DNA of 64,000 nt from Dyella lutea (GTDB lineage: Bacteria > Pseudomonadota > Gammaproteobacteria > Xanthomonadales > Rhodanobacteraceae). This document shows positions 51,635 through 60,631 of this stretch, piece after piece (the stretch's first letter is position 1; each line of letters starts with the position of its first letter). The notes under the pieces are model-generated. The model searched no databases. It had not been told where the DNA came from and was given only the letters and a program-made list of their open reading frames with translations. The position numbers were made by a program, and so were the translations under genes. The stretch covers positions 365,086 to 429,085 of the forward strand of contig NZ_JAMZEK010000004.1 of assembly GCF_024158035.1 (NCBI RefSeq), in the 5' to 3' direction.

Positions 51635-52576
51635 ATGATCTACGACAACATCCTCGACACCATCGGCAACACCCCGATCGTGAAGCTGCACCGCCTGGCG
51701 CCGAAAGGCGTGGACATCTACGTGAAGGTAGAGGCGTTCAACCCCGGCGGATCGGTGAAGGACCGCCTGGCGCTGGCGATCATCCTCGATGCCGAGAAAC
51801 GCGGTGTGCTCAAGCCTGGCCAGACCGTGGTGGAGGCCACCTCGGGCAACACAGGCGTCGGCCTGGCGATGGTATGCGCGGCGCGCGGCTATCCGTTCGT
51901 GGCGGTGATGACCGAGACCTTCTCGATCGAGCGCCGCAAGCTGATGCGCGCTTACGGGGCGAAGGTAATCCTCACCCCTGCCGCCGAGCGCGGCACCGGC
52001 ATGGTGAAAAAGGCAAAGCAGCTGGCCGAGAAGCACGGCTGGTTCTGGGCCAGCCAGTTCGAGAATCCGGCCAATCCCGCGTACCACCGCAGCACCACCG
52101 GTCCGGAGATCCTGCGCGACTTCGCCGGCAAGCGGCTGGACTACTTCGTCAGTGGCTGGGGCACCGGCGGCACGCTCACCGGTGTGGGCGAGATGCTCAA
52201 GCTGGCGCGCCCGGAGGTGAAGATCATCGCCGCCGAACCGGAGGGGGCGGCCCTGCTCGCGGGCAAGGAGTGGCAGCCGCACAAGATCCAGGGCTGGAAC
52301 CCGGACTTCATCCCGGCCGTGCTCAACCGCGAGGTGTTCGACGAGATCAAGCTGATCCCCGACGAGCGCTCGCGTGAGGTGGCCCGGGCGCTGGCCGCGC
52401 AGGAAGGCATCTTCGTCGGCCTGTCCTGCGGCGGCACGCTGGCCGCGGCACTGGAGGTGGCCAAGGATGCGCCGCAGGGCTCGGTGCTGCTGGCGATGCT
52501 GCCGGATACCGGCGAGCGTTACCTGTCCACCTACCTGTTCGAAGGCGTCAACGAGGGTTCGGACGAGGTCGAGTAG
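51635..52576 (+). CDS. cysK: Cysteine synthase A (O-acetylserine sulfhydrylase)
   Basis: The 313-residue PLP enzyme joins sulfide with O-acetylserine to form cysteine. PLP binds Lys42 in NPGGSVKDRLALAI. The substrate loop is VEATSGNTGVGLAMV and the phosphate-binding loop is GTGGTLTGVGEM. The C-terminus has DTGERYLSTYLFEG. It completes the pathway from sulfate to cysteine encoded by the preceding genes. An RBS (AGGAG) is present 70 bases after cysG. Confidence 0.95.
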   Translation: MIYDNILDTIGNTPIVKLHRLAPKGVDIYVKVEAFNPGGSVKDRLALAIILDAEKRGVLKPGQTVVEATSGNTGVGLAMVCAARGYPFVAVMTETFSIERRKLMRAYGAKVILTPAAERGTGMVKKAKQLAEKHGWFWASQFENPANPAYHRSTTGPEILRDFAGKRLDYFVSGWGTGGTLTGVGEMLKLARPEVKIIAAEPEGAALLAGKEWQPHKIQGWNPDFIPAVLNREVFDEIKLIPDERSREVARALAAQEGIFVGLSCGGTLAAALEVAKDAPQGSVLLAMLPDTGERYLSTYLFEGVNEGSDEVE

Positions 52577-52662
52577 TTCCCGTCAGCCGTGCTTCGGGGG
52601 GAGTCAGTTCGTCCCGATGTATGGCTTTTCGCCAGGTTGCGGCTTGCGGCCTGCTTCGATGT

Positions 52663-53985
52663 TCAGGGGTTTCCGTCGCGTTTCACCGCCAGGTCGCCCT
52701 TGCGTGTGCCGGGGACGACAACCCAGCCCGGTTTCAATGTGAGCGTCCAGCCGTGGCCACGACGGTCGGACGCGTCGACGCCTGCGGCTGACACCGTGGC
52801 GATCTTCGCGCGCTGGTCGACCCGCGCATCGCCATCCACCTCGAGCACGCCCCAGTCGTCGTCCAGGCGCAGGGTCGGATAGACGGTGCCGAGGTCGTCC
52901 AGTGGCACCAGGGTCTGCGGATTGAACTGGAAGCTGCTGTGATCGAGCGGCAGCACCAGCACCGGGCCGTCGACCAGCTTCGCCTTCAGTTCGGCGAGAT
53001 GGGCACGACGCACCTTGTCGCGCTTTACTTCGCTGGCGCGTAGCGTTCCGTCGTCGTAGATCGACTCCCGCGCCTCGAGCGTGGCGAATGCCGGTGGCGG
53101 CAGGTGCAGGGCATGGCCCAGCAACTGATCCAGCCGCTGGCCGGGGACAAAGCGGTGGTGCCAGCCCGGATCGGCGTGGTCCAGAAGCAGCCCGTAGGCC
53201 GGGCCGGTGGCATAGGCGAACGAGCGCACGAAGCTCGGCGCGTTCACGAAGGCCGTCAGGTCGTGAAGGGCATAACGGATGCGCGCCTGCGGCGTGACCA
53301 GGCCGAGCCGCGTGCCGGTGTATTCGGCGATGCCCTCGTTCGATTCCAGGTCGTTCTCGCTGGCCGCGGCTCCCGGGAACAGCCGGTACCGTTCGCGCCG
53401 GAACAGCAGCGCATCGGCGATGGCCTGCCGGCGAGCGGCGATGGTCGGTGCGCGCAGCGCGGTCGCCAGTGCCCGCCACTCCAGCTGAATCAGGTAGCGA
53501 CCCTCCAGAGTATCCAGATGCCGGTTGTCGCCCTCCACCAACATCATCTTCAGCGCTGGCTGGATGCGGTGGAACATCTCGTGGGCGAGCATCACGTGCC
53601 GCTGGTCGGCGTCGACCGGGACGGGCCAGAGGATCTCGCTCCAGCGCATGCCGGACCACCCGATCGAGGTGTTCGCCAGGATCACCGACGCCGGCAAGGT
53701 GCCGGTGAAGAGTTCGCCGGACGGTTTCAGTACGCCGTGGCCGTCGGTGCGGTTGGCGACAACGCTGCGGTCGACCGGGTCCACCAGCAGCATCGGTCCG
53801 CACAGGCTGTGCCCCCAGAAGGCGCCCGCATCCCTCGTGCAGATGGTCTTGGCTTCGCCGAGGACATGGGCAGCAGCAGCCGGATCGATGGTGCCGAACG
53901 TCGGCTCTGCGGCGAAGAGGGTGGAGGTGGCGAGGCCGAGTGCAAGCGCCTGCCGGAAGCGTCGCGAAGCGAAACCGGATGCCAT
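52663..53985 (-). CDS. Secreted HExxH metallopeptidase-like protein of unknown family
   Basis: The 440-residue protein has an N-terminal signal peptide (RRFRQALALGLATSTLFAAE). A zinc motif HEMFH lies at His135, Glu136 and His139 (VMLAHEMFHRIQPALKMM), with a likely third ligand Glu217 in SNEGIAEYTGTRLG. This spacing fits a gluzincin fold. The remainder includes GLLLDHADPGWHHRFVPG and a C-terminal region with repeated beta segments. I do not recognise the exact family. ATG 53985 is used because a longer frame runs through the promoter and the repeats. It follows blaR1 on the minus strand and its promoter carries the presumed BlaI operators. Confidence 0.65.
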   Translation of the reverse strand: MASGFASRRFRQALALGLATSTLFAAEPTFGTIDPAAAAHVLGEAKTICTRDAGAFWGHSLCGPMLLVDPVDRSVVANRTDGHGVLKPSGELFTGTLPASVILANTSIGWSGMRWSEILWPVPVDADQRHVMLAHEMFHRIQPALKMMLVEGDNRHLDTLEGRYLIQLEWRALATALRAPTIAARRQAIADALLFRRERYRLFPGAAASENDLESNEGIAEYTGTRLGLVTPQARIRYALHDLTAFVNAPSFVRSFAYATGPAYGLLLDHADPGWHHRFVPGQRLDQLLGHALHLPPPAFATLEARESIYDDGTLRASEVKRDKVRRAHLAELKAKLVDGPVLVLPLDHSSFQFNPQTLVPLDDLGTVYPTLRLDDDWGVLEVDGDARVDQRAKIATVSAAGVDASDRRGHGWTLTLKPGWVVVPGTRKGDLAVKRDGNP

Positions 53986-53995
53986 GGCCGTCCCT

Positions 53996-54042
53996 CTACG
54001 ATGGATATCGTAGCTTGTACGACGAGTATCGTAGCAAGTCAA
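53996..54042 (-). promoter_or_regulatory. Promoter with two inverted repeats (BlaI-type operator) for the metallopeptidase gene
   Basis: On the minus strand TTGACT (54042-54037), 17 bases, then TACAAG (54019-54014). A perfect repeat CTACGAT-GGAT-ATCGTAG (53996-54013) sits just after the -10. A second, TACGA-N6-TCGTA (54018-54033), fills the spacer. TATCGTAGC occurs twice exactly 21 bases apart (54006 and 54027), i.e. on one face of the helix. Confidence 0.7.
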
Positions 54043-54058
54043 CCCAGTAGAAGGCCTG

Positions 54059-55291
54059 TTACGGGCGACCGTCCCATTCGATGCGGTCCTGTGGGGTCAC
54101 CGTCAGCGCCAGGATCGGCTGCCGCGCGGCGTCCAGCAGGGTGACGCGGTCGCCGTGCTGGCGGATGCGGTCGCGGGCCAGCGGTTGCTGCCCCACGGTG
54201 GCGGCGAGCACCTGTCCGCGTCGGATCCGCAGCGCGAACGAACCCGCGTCGTCATGCGCAAGGACGGATACCGTCGGCCCGAAGGTGCTGGCATGGCAGA
54301 GGTCGGCCATCGAAGTGTCCGTCCGCCCCAGCCGCCCTCCGGCCAGCGCCAGCAGGCTCAGCGCCGAGAGTGCCAAGGCCACTGGGCGTGCGCCTGCTGC
54401 CGGCGTCCCTGACGTGGCGCCGACGCCGAGCAGGCGGTGGATGCGCGCGACGAAATCGCCGTCGCCGGTGATCGCCATCGCCAGCGCCGCCGGGGCGCGG
54501 TGCTCGGCAAGGCGTATCAATGCCCGGGCCAGCGCCAGCGGCGACGCCCCGTGGCGAAGGGCCAGCGCGTCGCAACGGATCTCGCGTTCGCGCATCACGT
54601 GGCGATAGAGCATCCACGCGGCGGGGTGGAACCAGAGCGCCGCCAGCGCGATGCGCTGCAGGAGATTCCAGCGGAAATCGCGCTGCTTCACATGGGCCAG
54701 CTCGTGCAGCAGCAGGGCGTCGCATTCGGCCCGTGGCAGATGCACCAGGGTGTCAGGCACCAGCACGACTGCACGCCACAGGCCGACGACCTGCGGCGAG
54801 GCAACCTGCGCCAGCTTCATGTCCGGTGCGGTCATCCCCATATGCCCGCGTGCCAGGCGATGCATGGCCCGCCGCAACCCGCTCGGCGCCGGTCGGCAAT
54901 GCAGGCGGACCAGTTGCCGGGCTTCCCGCGCAAGTCCCGACAGCGTGGCAAGGCCACCGATCATCCACAGGCCGGCCAACAGCATGGCCAGGGCGAGAAA
55001 GCTGCGATAGCCGGCCATCTGCCGCGCCAGTTCCGCGACCGGGGAGCCATGCGGCGGCACGATGCCCATGCGGCTCACCGTCCAGTGCAGCACCCCCACG
55101 GTGACTGCCGGCAACACGGCAAGCGCTGCGAGATGGATGCAGGCCAGGTGATGGCGCGCGGTCGGAGACGACCGCCGGGTGACGCGCTCCCAGCCGAACC
55201 ACGAGAGCATCACCAGCACGCCTTGCAGGCACGCGGCCGCCAGTCCCCACACTTCCAGCCGGGCGAGGTAGGCGACGGTGAAGAAACTCAC
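54059..55291 (-). CDS. BlaR1/MecR1-type M56 membrane metalloprotease sensor
   Basis: The 410-residue protein has N-terminal membrane helices (FFTVAYLARLEVWGLAAACL, HLACIHLAALAVLPAVTVGV, FLALAMLLAGLWMIGGLATL) and the zinc motif HELAH (His196-His200) in LLLHELAHVKQRDFRWNLLQ. REIRCDALALRHG supplies further M56 features. The ~100-residue C-terminal extracytoplasmic part (from about 310) lacks a penicillin-binding domain, so the signal is not obviously a beta-lactam. GTG 55291 overlaps the blaI stop (GTGA), so repressor and sensor are translationally coupled. The family cleaves its partner repressor after sensing. Confidence 0.82.
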   Translation of the reverse strand: MSFFTVAYLARLEVWGLAAACLQGVLVMLSWFGWERVTRRSSPTARHHLACIHLAALAVLPAVTVGVLHWTVSRMGIVPPHGSPVAELARQMAGYRSFLALAMLLAGLWMIGGLATLSGLAREARQLVRLHCRPAPSGLRRAMHRLARGHMGMTAPDMKLAQVASPQVVGLWRAVVLVPDTLVHLPRAECDALLLHELAHVKQRDFRWNLLQRIALAALWFHPAAWMLYRHVMREREIRCDALALRHGASPLALARALIRLAEHRAPAALAMAITGDGDFVARIHRLLGVGATSGTPAAGARPVALALSALSLLALAGGRLGRTDTSMADLCHASTFGPTVSVLAHDDAGSFALRIRRGQVLAATVGQQPLARDRIRQHGDRVTLLDAARQPILALTVTPQDRIEWDGRP

Positions 55292-55665
55292 GATCCGCCC
55301 TCGAGCTTCTCGATCATCGCCTTGAGCTGGGCCAGCTCTTCCGGCGCCACTGGGCGTGCATCGAGCGCCTGCATGGCCAGCGCCAGCGAGGAGCCGGCGA
55401 ATGCGCTGTCCATCCAGCCTCGCACCAGCCGGTTGAGGGTGGGGCGCTCGGACACCGCCGCCGCGTAGACGTGTTGACGGGCGTCCTCGCTGCGGCTGAC
55501 CAGGCCCTTGGCCAGCATGTTCTGCATGATCTTCAGCGCGCTGGTGTAGCCGGTATCGGTATCCGCATAGACCGCCTCGTGCACCTCGCGCACCGTCGAG
55601 GGACCGCGGCGCCATAGCACCTGGAGGACTGCCAGTTCCGCGGTGGTGGGTGCGGCGGTTTTCAT
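55288..55665 (-). CDS. BlaI/MecI/CopY-type transcriptional repressor
   Basis: The 125-residue winged-helix repressor begins MKTAAPTTAELAVLQVLWRR and has GPSTVREVHEAVY, then GYTSALKIMQNMLAKGLVSR, typical of the BlaI DNA-binding domain, and a C-terminal dimerisation half with LNRLVRGWMDSAFAGSS. The cleavage site of BlaI would lie near residue 100. ATG 55665 gives the family N-terminus. It is the first gene of the blaI-blaR1 pair. No operator-like repeat was found in front of it. Confidence 0.87.
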   Translation of the reverse strand: MKTAAPTTAELAVLQVLWRRGPSTVREVHEAVYADTDTGYTSALKIMQNMLAKGLVSRSEDARQHVYAAAVSERPTLNRLVRGWMDSAFAGSSLALAMQALDARPVAPEELAQLKAMIEKLEGGS

Positions 55666-55769
55666 CCGCGCAGCATGCGACGCGGAATGGAGCCAGGCAA
55701 GCGAGTTCGCCGGCAGGCGAGCACCAATGCTAGGGTCCACAAGTGACGACCCCAGGGACAGGCGAGCCC

Positions 55770-55991
55770 ATGCCCCACATCAGCTACCAGACCCTGATCT
55801 GTGCCATCCAGGCGGTGGCCGCGGAGATCCGCAGCCTGCGCGCGGCGCTCGCCGAAGGTGACGCCATGCCGGAGGATTACCAGCTGATCGAGGACTGGCA
55901 ACGTGCCGCCGACGACCTGGAGCGGGCCTACGACGAGGCCGCCAGGACAGTGCTCAACCTGCCGCCCTACGATGAACTGGTCAGCGGATAG
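55770..55991 (+). CDS. Small hypothetical coiled-coil-like protein
   Basis: The ~73-residue protein reads MPHISYQTLICAIQAVAAEI, RSLRAALAEGDAMPED, then LIEDWQRAADDLERAYDEAA and ends LPPYDELVSG. It is acidic and helical; no known domain is seen. A GTG at 55743 in frame would add nine residues. It is divergent from blaI with about 100 bases between starts. Codon pattern and a plausible start support a real gene, but function is unknown. Confidence 0.6.
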   Translation: MPHISYQTLICAIQAVAAEIRSLRAALAEGDAMPEDYQLIEDWQRAADDLERAYDEAARTVLNLPPYDELVSG

Positions 55992-56058
55992 CGCCAGTTC
56001 TCTACATACCCTCCCGCAGCGCTAGCATGCGTGTCTTCCCTCAGTACGGAGACCCTGC

Positions 56059-56667
56059 ATGAAGCTCTATTACCTCCCCGGCGCCTGCTCGCTGTCGCCC
56101 AACATCGTGGCTCATGAACTCGGTATCGCGCTCACCCTGGACAAGGTGGACGGCAAGACCAAGCTCACTGCATCGGGCGAGAACTTCCTCGAGGTGAACC
56201 CGAAGGGCTACGTGCCGGCGATCCGCCTGGACGACGGCGAAATACTCACCGAGGGGCCGGCCATCGTGCAGTACCTGGCGGACCTGAAGCCGGAGAGCGG
56301 GCTGGCGCCAGCGAACGGCACGCTGGCGCGCTACCGTCTGCAGGAGATCCTCACCTACATCAACTCCGAACTGCACAAGACCTTCAGCCCGCTGTTCAAC
56401 CCCGCCATTCCAGACGAGACTAGGGCCGAGCGCGTGGCGTATCTCAAGCGCCGTTACGGTTACATCGAGGGCATCCTGTCGCGCCAGCTGTACCTCATGG
56501 GCGAGCACTTCACGGTGGCCGATGCCTACCTGTTCGTGGTCACCCACTGGTCGCGCGTGATCAAGCTGGACCTGAGCGAATTTCCCGCGCTGCTGGCGTT
56601 CCAGAAGCGTGTCGCCGAACGGCCTGCCGTGCAGGCGGCCATGCGCGAGGAGGGCTTGATCAAGTAA
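56059..56667 (+). CDS. Glutathione S-transferase, beta class
   Basis: The 202-residue protein starts MKLYYLPGACSLSPNIVAHE. Cys10 and His106 (in NSELHKTFSPLFNP) match the catalytic residues of bacterial beta-class enzymes. The thioredoxin fold is followed by the helical domain with YIEGILSRQLYLMGEHFTVA, DAYLFVVTHW. It conjugates glutathione with electrophiles or reduces peroxides. It stands alone between the hypothetical gene and a convergent Coa1-type gene. Confidence 0.95.
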   Translation: MKLYYLPGACSLSPNIVAHELGIALTLDKVDGKTKLTASGENFLEVNPKGYVPAIRLDDGEILTEGPAIVQYLADLKPESGLAPANGTLARYRLQEILTYINSELHKTFSPLFNPAIPDETRAERVAYLKRRYGYIEGILSRQLYLMGEHFTVADAYLFVVTHWSRVIKLDLSEFPALLAFQKRVAERPAVQAAMREEGLIK

Positions 56668-56755
56668 ATGCGGAGGCGCAACGGTCGCCGCTGGGCGGCG
56701 CCCTTGCTCAACCAGCCTCGCACCCTACTGGGCAACATGCACAGGCGCATTGGTC

Positions 56756-57382
56756 CTACTGCCGGGCTGGGTGATCGTCGGCCTGGGTGATGTCGATTCG
56801 CTGGTGATTCCTTGCGTTTTCGAGCACCGCCAGGTCGAGCCTCCATTGGCCCAGCGCTTCAGTGGCCCTGACGTACACCGTCCCTTTGCCCTGTGGTCCC
56901 TCGACGTCGAACGAGAGGTTGGCCTCACCGTCGGGTCCGGAGACCCGGATGTTGCCGGTGGGAAAGCTGCTGGTGATCGGCTGGCCAAGGATCTGCACGG
57001 CCTCGGAGTTGGCCTTGACTGCCTTGACCGCCATCTCGTAGGCCGTCGAGTTCTTCAGCACGGCGATGATGCTCACGAACAGGCCGGTCATCAGGACAAC
57101 GAAGATGCCCAGCGCGACCACGCCCCCCAGTGTCCATTTGCGCTGAGTGGCCTTGAATGCCTCGACGCTCTCCCAGCGCTTGTTCTGCCAGGCCCAGGTG
57201 CTGCCCTTGGCACCGAGCACGAAGGGCATCGCCATGTTCACCAGCGGCACGAACATCAGGAAGGCGATGAACGTGTTGTTGCCGATGCCCCAGATCCAGC
57301 TGAGCAGGAACGCGCCCCAGTTCCAGCGCTTGATCTCGGCCGGCACCGTCGCTCCGCTGCCGCCTCCAGAGGTGTTTTCCAT
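56756..57382 (-). CDS. Coa1-type cytochrome c oxidase assembly factor-like membrane protein
   Basis: The 208-residue protein has IKRWNWGAFLLSWIWGIGNN with NNTFIAFLMFVPLVNMAMPF, a double membrane stretch, and FVLGAKGSTWAWQNKRWESV. After a second helix (LGGVVALGIFVVLMTGLFVS) a periplasmic domain follows with AVKANSEAVQILGQPITS and GEANLSFDVEGPQGKG; this domain is the Coa1 (TIM21-like) family. The N-terminal part resembles YlaC-type short membrane proteins that precede it in bacteria. ATG 57382 is chosen. The real role in bacteria is not established. Confidence 0.82.
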   Translation of the reverse strand: MENTSGGGSGATVPAEIKRWNWGAFLLSWIWGIGNNTFIAFLMFVPLVNMAMPFVLGAKGSTWAWQNKRWESVEAFKATQRKWTLGGVVALGIFVVLMTGLFVSIIAVLKNSTAYEMAVKAVKANSEAVQILGQPITSSFPTGNIRVSGPDGEANLSFDVEGPQGKGTVYVRATEALGQWRLDLAVLENARNHQRIDITQADDHPARQ

Positions 57383-57655
57383 ACCGCTCCCTTTTTGCTT
57401 GCCTATCGCTTGGAGATCACGCCACCAATGGTGCCCGGAAATCAGCTGTCCACGCCCTTCGATGTCCGGTGGTCGGATGGTTCGGGCCGGGCGTGCATCG
57501 CCAGCCGTCGCGGGACGGGGCCATGCCCTCAGTCTCTTTGGATCGTTCTCGGGCCGCACCTGACCAGTCCGGAGTCGGTTTTGGGGGGGCTTCTGGAATG
57601 ACGGATGCGCAGCACCATGGCGCATCCGGGTTTCCCATGCTCACCGGACCCATGC

Positions 57656-59857
57656 CTAGGGAAGCATCTGGATATTCGACGGAAGGCTGCTGTTGAAGAG
57701 TTTCTGGCCCGACGGGACAGCCGCAGAACTGGAGATGTCGAACCCACAGCCCGAGGCGTCGGCACAGGTGCCCTGGTTAGACCAGAGCTGGGTGTCGGTC
57801 CCATTGGACCAGAGGATGTCAGTCAGTCCGTCGCCGTTGTAGTCAGCGGTTCCGGAGATGACATAGCCAGCGAGACCGGCTGGCTGACTTATCACCTTGA
57901 TGGCCTTTGGCGAGGTGCCATTCATCAGCCAATAACCCCACTGGGTGCCGTCCGTATACGACCAGACGAGATCGTCCTTGCCGTCTCCGTCCAGGTCTCC
58001 GCGTCCCGAAATTCGCCAGCCAGCGGGGAACGTCGTGACGTATTTCGACGTGAAGCCCGATCCGGTTCCCTGCCAGATGTAAAGGTCGTTCTTGCTGCTG
58101 GTCCAGGCGATGTCCAGCTTTCCGTCGCCGTTGAAGTCTCCGGTCGCAGCAGGGTAGTAGCCGGGCGCGACCGCAATGATGCGCGATCCGATGCGTGTCG
58201 CGCCGTTCATGAGCCAACAGGCGAACTGTTTCGTGGACGAATTCAACCAGATCAGGTCATCCATGCCATCACCGTTGACGTCACCGGCGGAGATGAGCGT
58301 CCATCCCGCCGGATATTTCCCGAGGGCCTTCGGCGTGAACCCGCCGGGGCCACCGAACCACACGTAGAGATCGTCGTTCGGACTGGTCCAGACAATGTCG
58401 GCAATGCCATCACCGTTGAGGTCTCCGATCGCCGCAGGGTAGTAGCCCGAGGCGATGGTCGTGGACGAGTCGAGTGCACTCGTTGTTCCGGTGGTCAATG
58501 CGCCCGGGCCGCTGGCAATCAGCGACGACTGTCCCGTGCCATTCAGGTCGTCCTGGATCGGCACGACCAGTTTGAAGATGGCTCCGTTACCAGTGGGGCC
58601 ACCGTCGACCACCCCGGAGAAGGTTCGTGGCCCGGTCTGGATCAGCGACCGTGCATTGCTGCCGTCGGCCTGCGGCAGCCCGACCGTATGCAGTACGGAA
58701 TAGATGCCGGAAGGACCGATCCTGAAAATGGTGCCATAGGGATGTGTTGCGTCACCGCCGGTACGCGCCACGCCGTAGAGATTGCCATCGGAACCTGCAA
58801 CCAGCGAGTTGGGCCAGTAGCCATTCTGACTCTGGCCGGCGAACCGGCTGAAACTGTGAAGCACAGTGAAGTTTCCGGACGAATCCACCTTGAAAACAAT
58901 GCCGTCTCCGTTGCCCGAGGTGCCGCCCTCCAGCGCCGAGCCGAAAATATTCCCGTGGGTATCGGCGACGAGCTCGTCGATGCCCGCACCGTCGGTATTT
59001 CCGTTCAAGGTGTAGACGGCGCTGCCGACTCCCGCCGGGGTCACCTTGTATACGACGTCTCCGGAAGAAGCCGCCCCCCCGCTTCCCGGAAGCACCACGC
59101 CGCTGGGGAGGGATACGTACATGTTGCCGTCGGAGGCCACTGCGAAGCTGGTCGGGGAATAGCCGGTAAAGCTGAAGAGATTGCGGTTCCCCGAGCCGTC
59201 CAGATTCAGGCTGAAAAGATCCCAGTCGCTGGTCCTGGTTCCGTTGGACCAGGTTCCTCCCGCTGCGTAACCGTAGATATGTCCGCCGGCATCCTGGCCA
59301 ATGCTCAGAGGTTGGCTGAAGTCGCCGATAGCCGGATAGAAGGTTTGAAGTTGGAAGCCACTGCCATCCAGAGCTTGCACATATGCGACGCCGTCCGGGG
59401 TGGAGTAGCTGGTGAAGTGGTTGCCCCCGTGGTTGGACACGCCGACGAATCGACCATCTGCCAGCAATGTCAGCGGCGTGAAATTGTCGGACGGGAGCGA
59501 AGGGGGCGTCACGAAGCCGTTGTAGCCACTATCAATCTGACTGTCGAAGTCCCTCATCGAGTCGACCAGCCCATCCGGTCTGACCGAGAACAATCCCCCG
59601 AATCCGTAGGAGCCACCAGCAGTGGATACGCCAAACATGTAGCCGTTCTGGCCGAGGATGATGGCCTGCGGGGCGTACTGCGTGTTCGCGCCGCTCTGTG
59701 CCTTGGTCTGGAACTGGGCGTAGATGCTGTAGTGCGAAGCGGCGGCCTGAGCGCTTGTCGAAGCGATCAGGACGCAAGTGATCAACAGAGCGGTGGCCGC
59801 CCGATCTGCCCGATGAGCGACGCGGCGCGGGGCCCTTGATGAAAAATGCCAAGACAT
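57656..59857 (-). CDS. Secreted FG-GAP/VCBS repeat protein
   Basis: The 733-residue protein has a signal peptide (RAATALLITCVLIASTSAQA). The N-terminal two thirds contain repeats of the kind with GGTSGNGDGIVFKVDSSGNF, GGSYGFGGLFSVRPDGL and PYGTIFRIGPSG, which form a propeller of large-scale repeats. Five FG-GAP-like repeats follow (from about 500) with GDLNGDGIADIVW, GDVNGDGMDDLIW, GDFNGDGKLDIAW, GDLDGDGKDDLVW, ADYNGDGLTDILW; the DxNxDG loops should bind calcium. ATG 59857 is preferred; ATG 59866 is three codons upstream. It probably acts on the cell surface or outside; ligand unknown. Confidence 0.8.
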   Translation of the reverse strand: MSWHFSSRAPRRVAHRADRAATALLITCVLIASTSAQAAASHYSIYAQFQTKAQSGANTQYAPQAIILGQNGYMFGVSTAGGSYGFGGLFSVRPDGLVDSMRDFDSQIDSGYNGFVTPPSLPSDNFTPLTLLADGRFVGVSNHGGNHFTSYSTPDGVAYVQALDGSGFQLQTFYPAIGDFSQPLSIGQDAGGHIYGYAAGGTWSNGTRTSDWDLFSLNLDGSGNRNLFSFTGYSPTSFAVASDGNMYVSLPSGVVLPGSGGAASSGDVVYKVTPAGVGSAVYTLNGNTDGAGIDELVADTHGNIFGSALEGGTSGNGDGIVFKVDSSGNFTVLHSFSRFAGQSQNGYWPNSLVAGSDGNLYGVARTGGDATHPYGTIFRIGPSGIYSVLHTVGLPQADGSNARSLIQTGPRTFSGVVDGGPTGNGAIFKLVVPIQDDLNGTGQSSLIASGPGALTTGTTSALDSSTTIASGYYPAAIGDLNGDGIADIVWTSPNDDLYVWFGGPGGFTPKALGKYPAGWTLISAGDVNGDGMDDLIWLNSSTKQFACWLMNGATRIGSRIIAVAPGYYPAATGDFNGDGKLDIAWTSSKNDLYIWQGTGSGFTSKYVTTFPAGWRISGRGDLDGDGKDDLVWSYTDGTQWGYWLMNGTSPKAIKVISQPAGLAGYVISGTADYNGDGLTDILWSNGTDTQLWSNQGTCADASGCGFDISSSAAVPSGQKLFNSSLPSNIQMLP

Positions 59858-60239
59858 GACTTCCATTCCCCCCCTGTGGCAATCCGAAAACCGCTTCAAG
59901 CTTGGCGGCGCTTTTGCGCGGACCGAAGCAGATGCTGCGTTGTGGGTGATCAACTTCCTGAGGCAAGCGCAAAGGCCATGAGCATCCTGCGCCCGAGGGT
60001 GGCCCGCACTACCGAAGCCGGCGAGATTGCCCCCCCGATCCGGCAACCCGCGTGCGTGACACCCGGACTAGGTTAGCGGGTTTCTCAGGATTGGTTGTGT
60101 CGCAATTGCATGCGATTTCGGACCGGCAGGGTCGCAACCGGGAGCGGGCAAGGCGGGCTGCGTGTCAACGTTGCCGAGCGGGCGCCCACGGGATTTCGTG
60201 GCGACAAAGCGGCCTGTTGCGTGCGAAGTGCACAGCGGT
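59858..60239. other. Intergenic stretch without a gene
   Basis: I see no credible gene. A short inverted repeat TCGCA-ATTGCA-TGCGA lies at 60100-60115. Promoter elements for the FG-GAP gene should be here on the minus strand, but none is convincing. Confidence 0.6.
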
Positions 60240-60631
60240 CTACGCGAGATGCTCCGCCTCCAGGGGCGGCGTCACCCACGCATGCATGCGCGATTCGTAG
60301 ACCGAGATCGTCGGCGGCGGAAAGTGCGGATCGGCGAAGGCACCCACCGGGATGCTGACAAAGCCCGGCATGGCCTGGGGTTCGTAGTACACGGTGACGC
60401 CGCACGCCGGGCAGAAGTGGAAGATGCAGGTCGTTCCCTCGTCTCCGGTTCGCGCGTACGGGGTGGACCGAACACGCTGACATCCTCGCGCCGAAATCGC
60501 GCCTGTTCCGAGAATGGACTGCCGGTGCGTCGCTGGCACGCCAGGCAATGGCAGATCGAGATGCGTACCGGATCACCGCGTACTTCGGCGGTGAGCTGAC
60601 CGCAGTTGCATGAGGCATGGCGTGTTGGCAT
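60240..60631 (-). pseudogene. GFA-family (glutathione-dependent formaldehyde-activating type) gene, frameshifted
   Basis: The first part reads MPTRHASCNCGQLTAEVRG, CHCLACQRRTGSPFSEQARF, RREDVSVFGPP, with zinc cysteines of the GFA family. The second part, in another frame, continues ARTGDEGTTCIFHFCPACGV, TVYYEPQAMPGFVSIPVGAF, ADPHFPPPTISVYESRMHAW. Together they give one ordinary ~130-residue GFA protein. The shift lies near 60455-60470 (around the codons for FGPPRT/STPYART). Either the gene is broken or one base is miscalled. Family members bind zinc; few act on formaldehyde. Confidence 0.8.
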
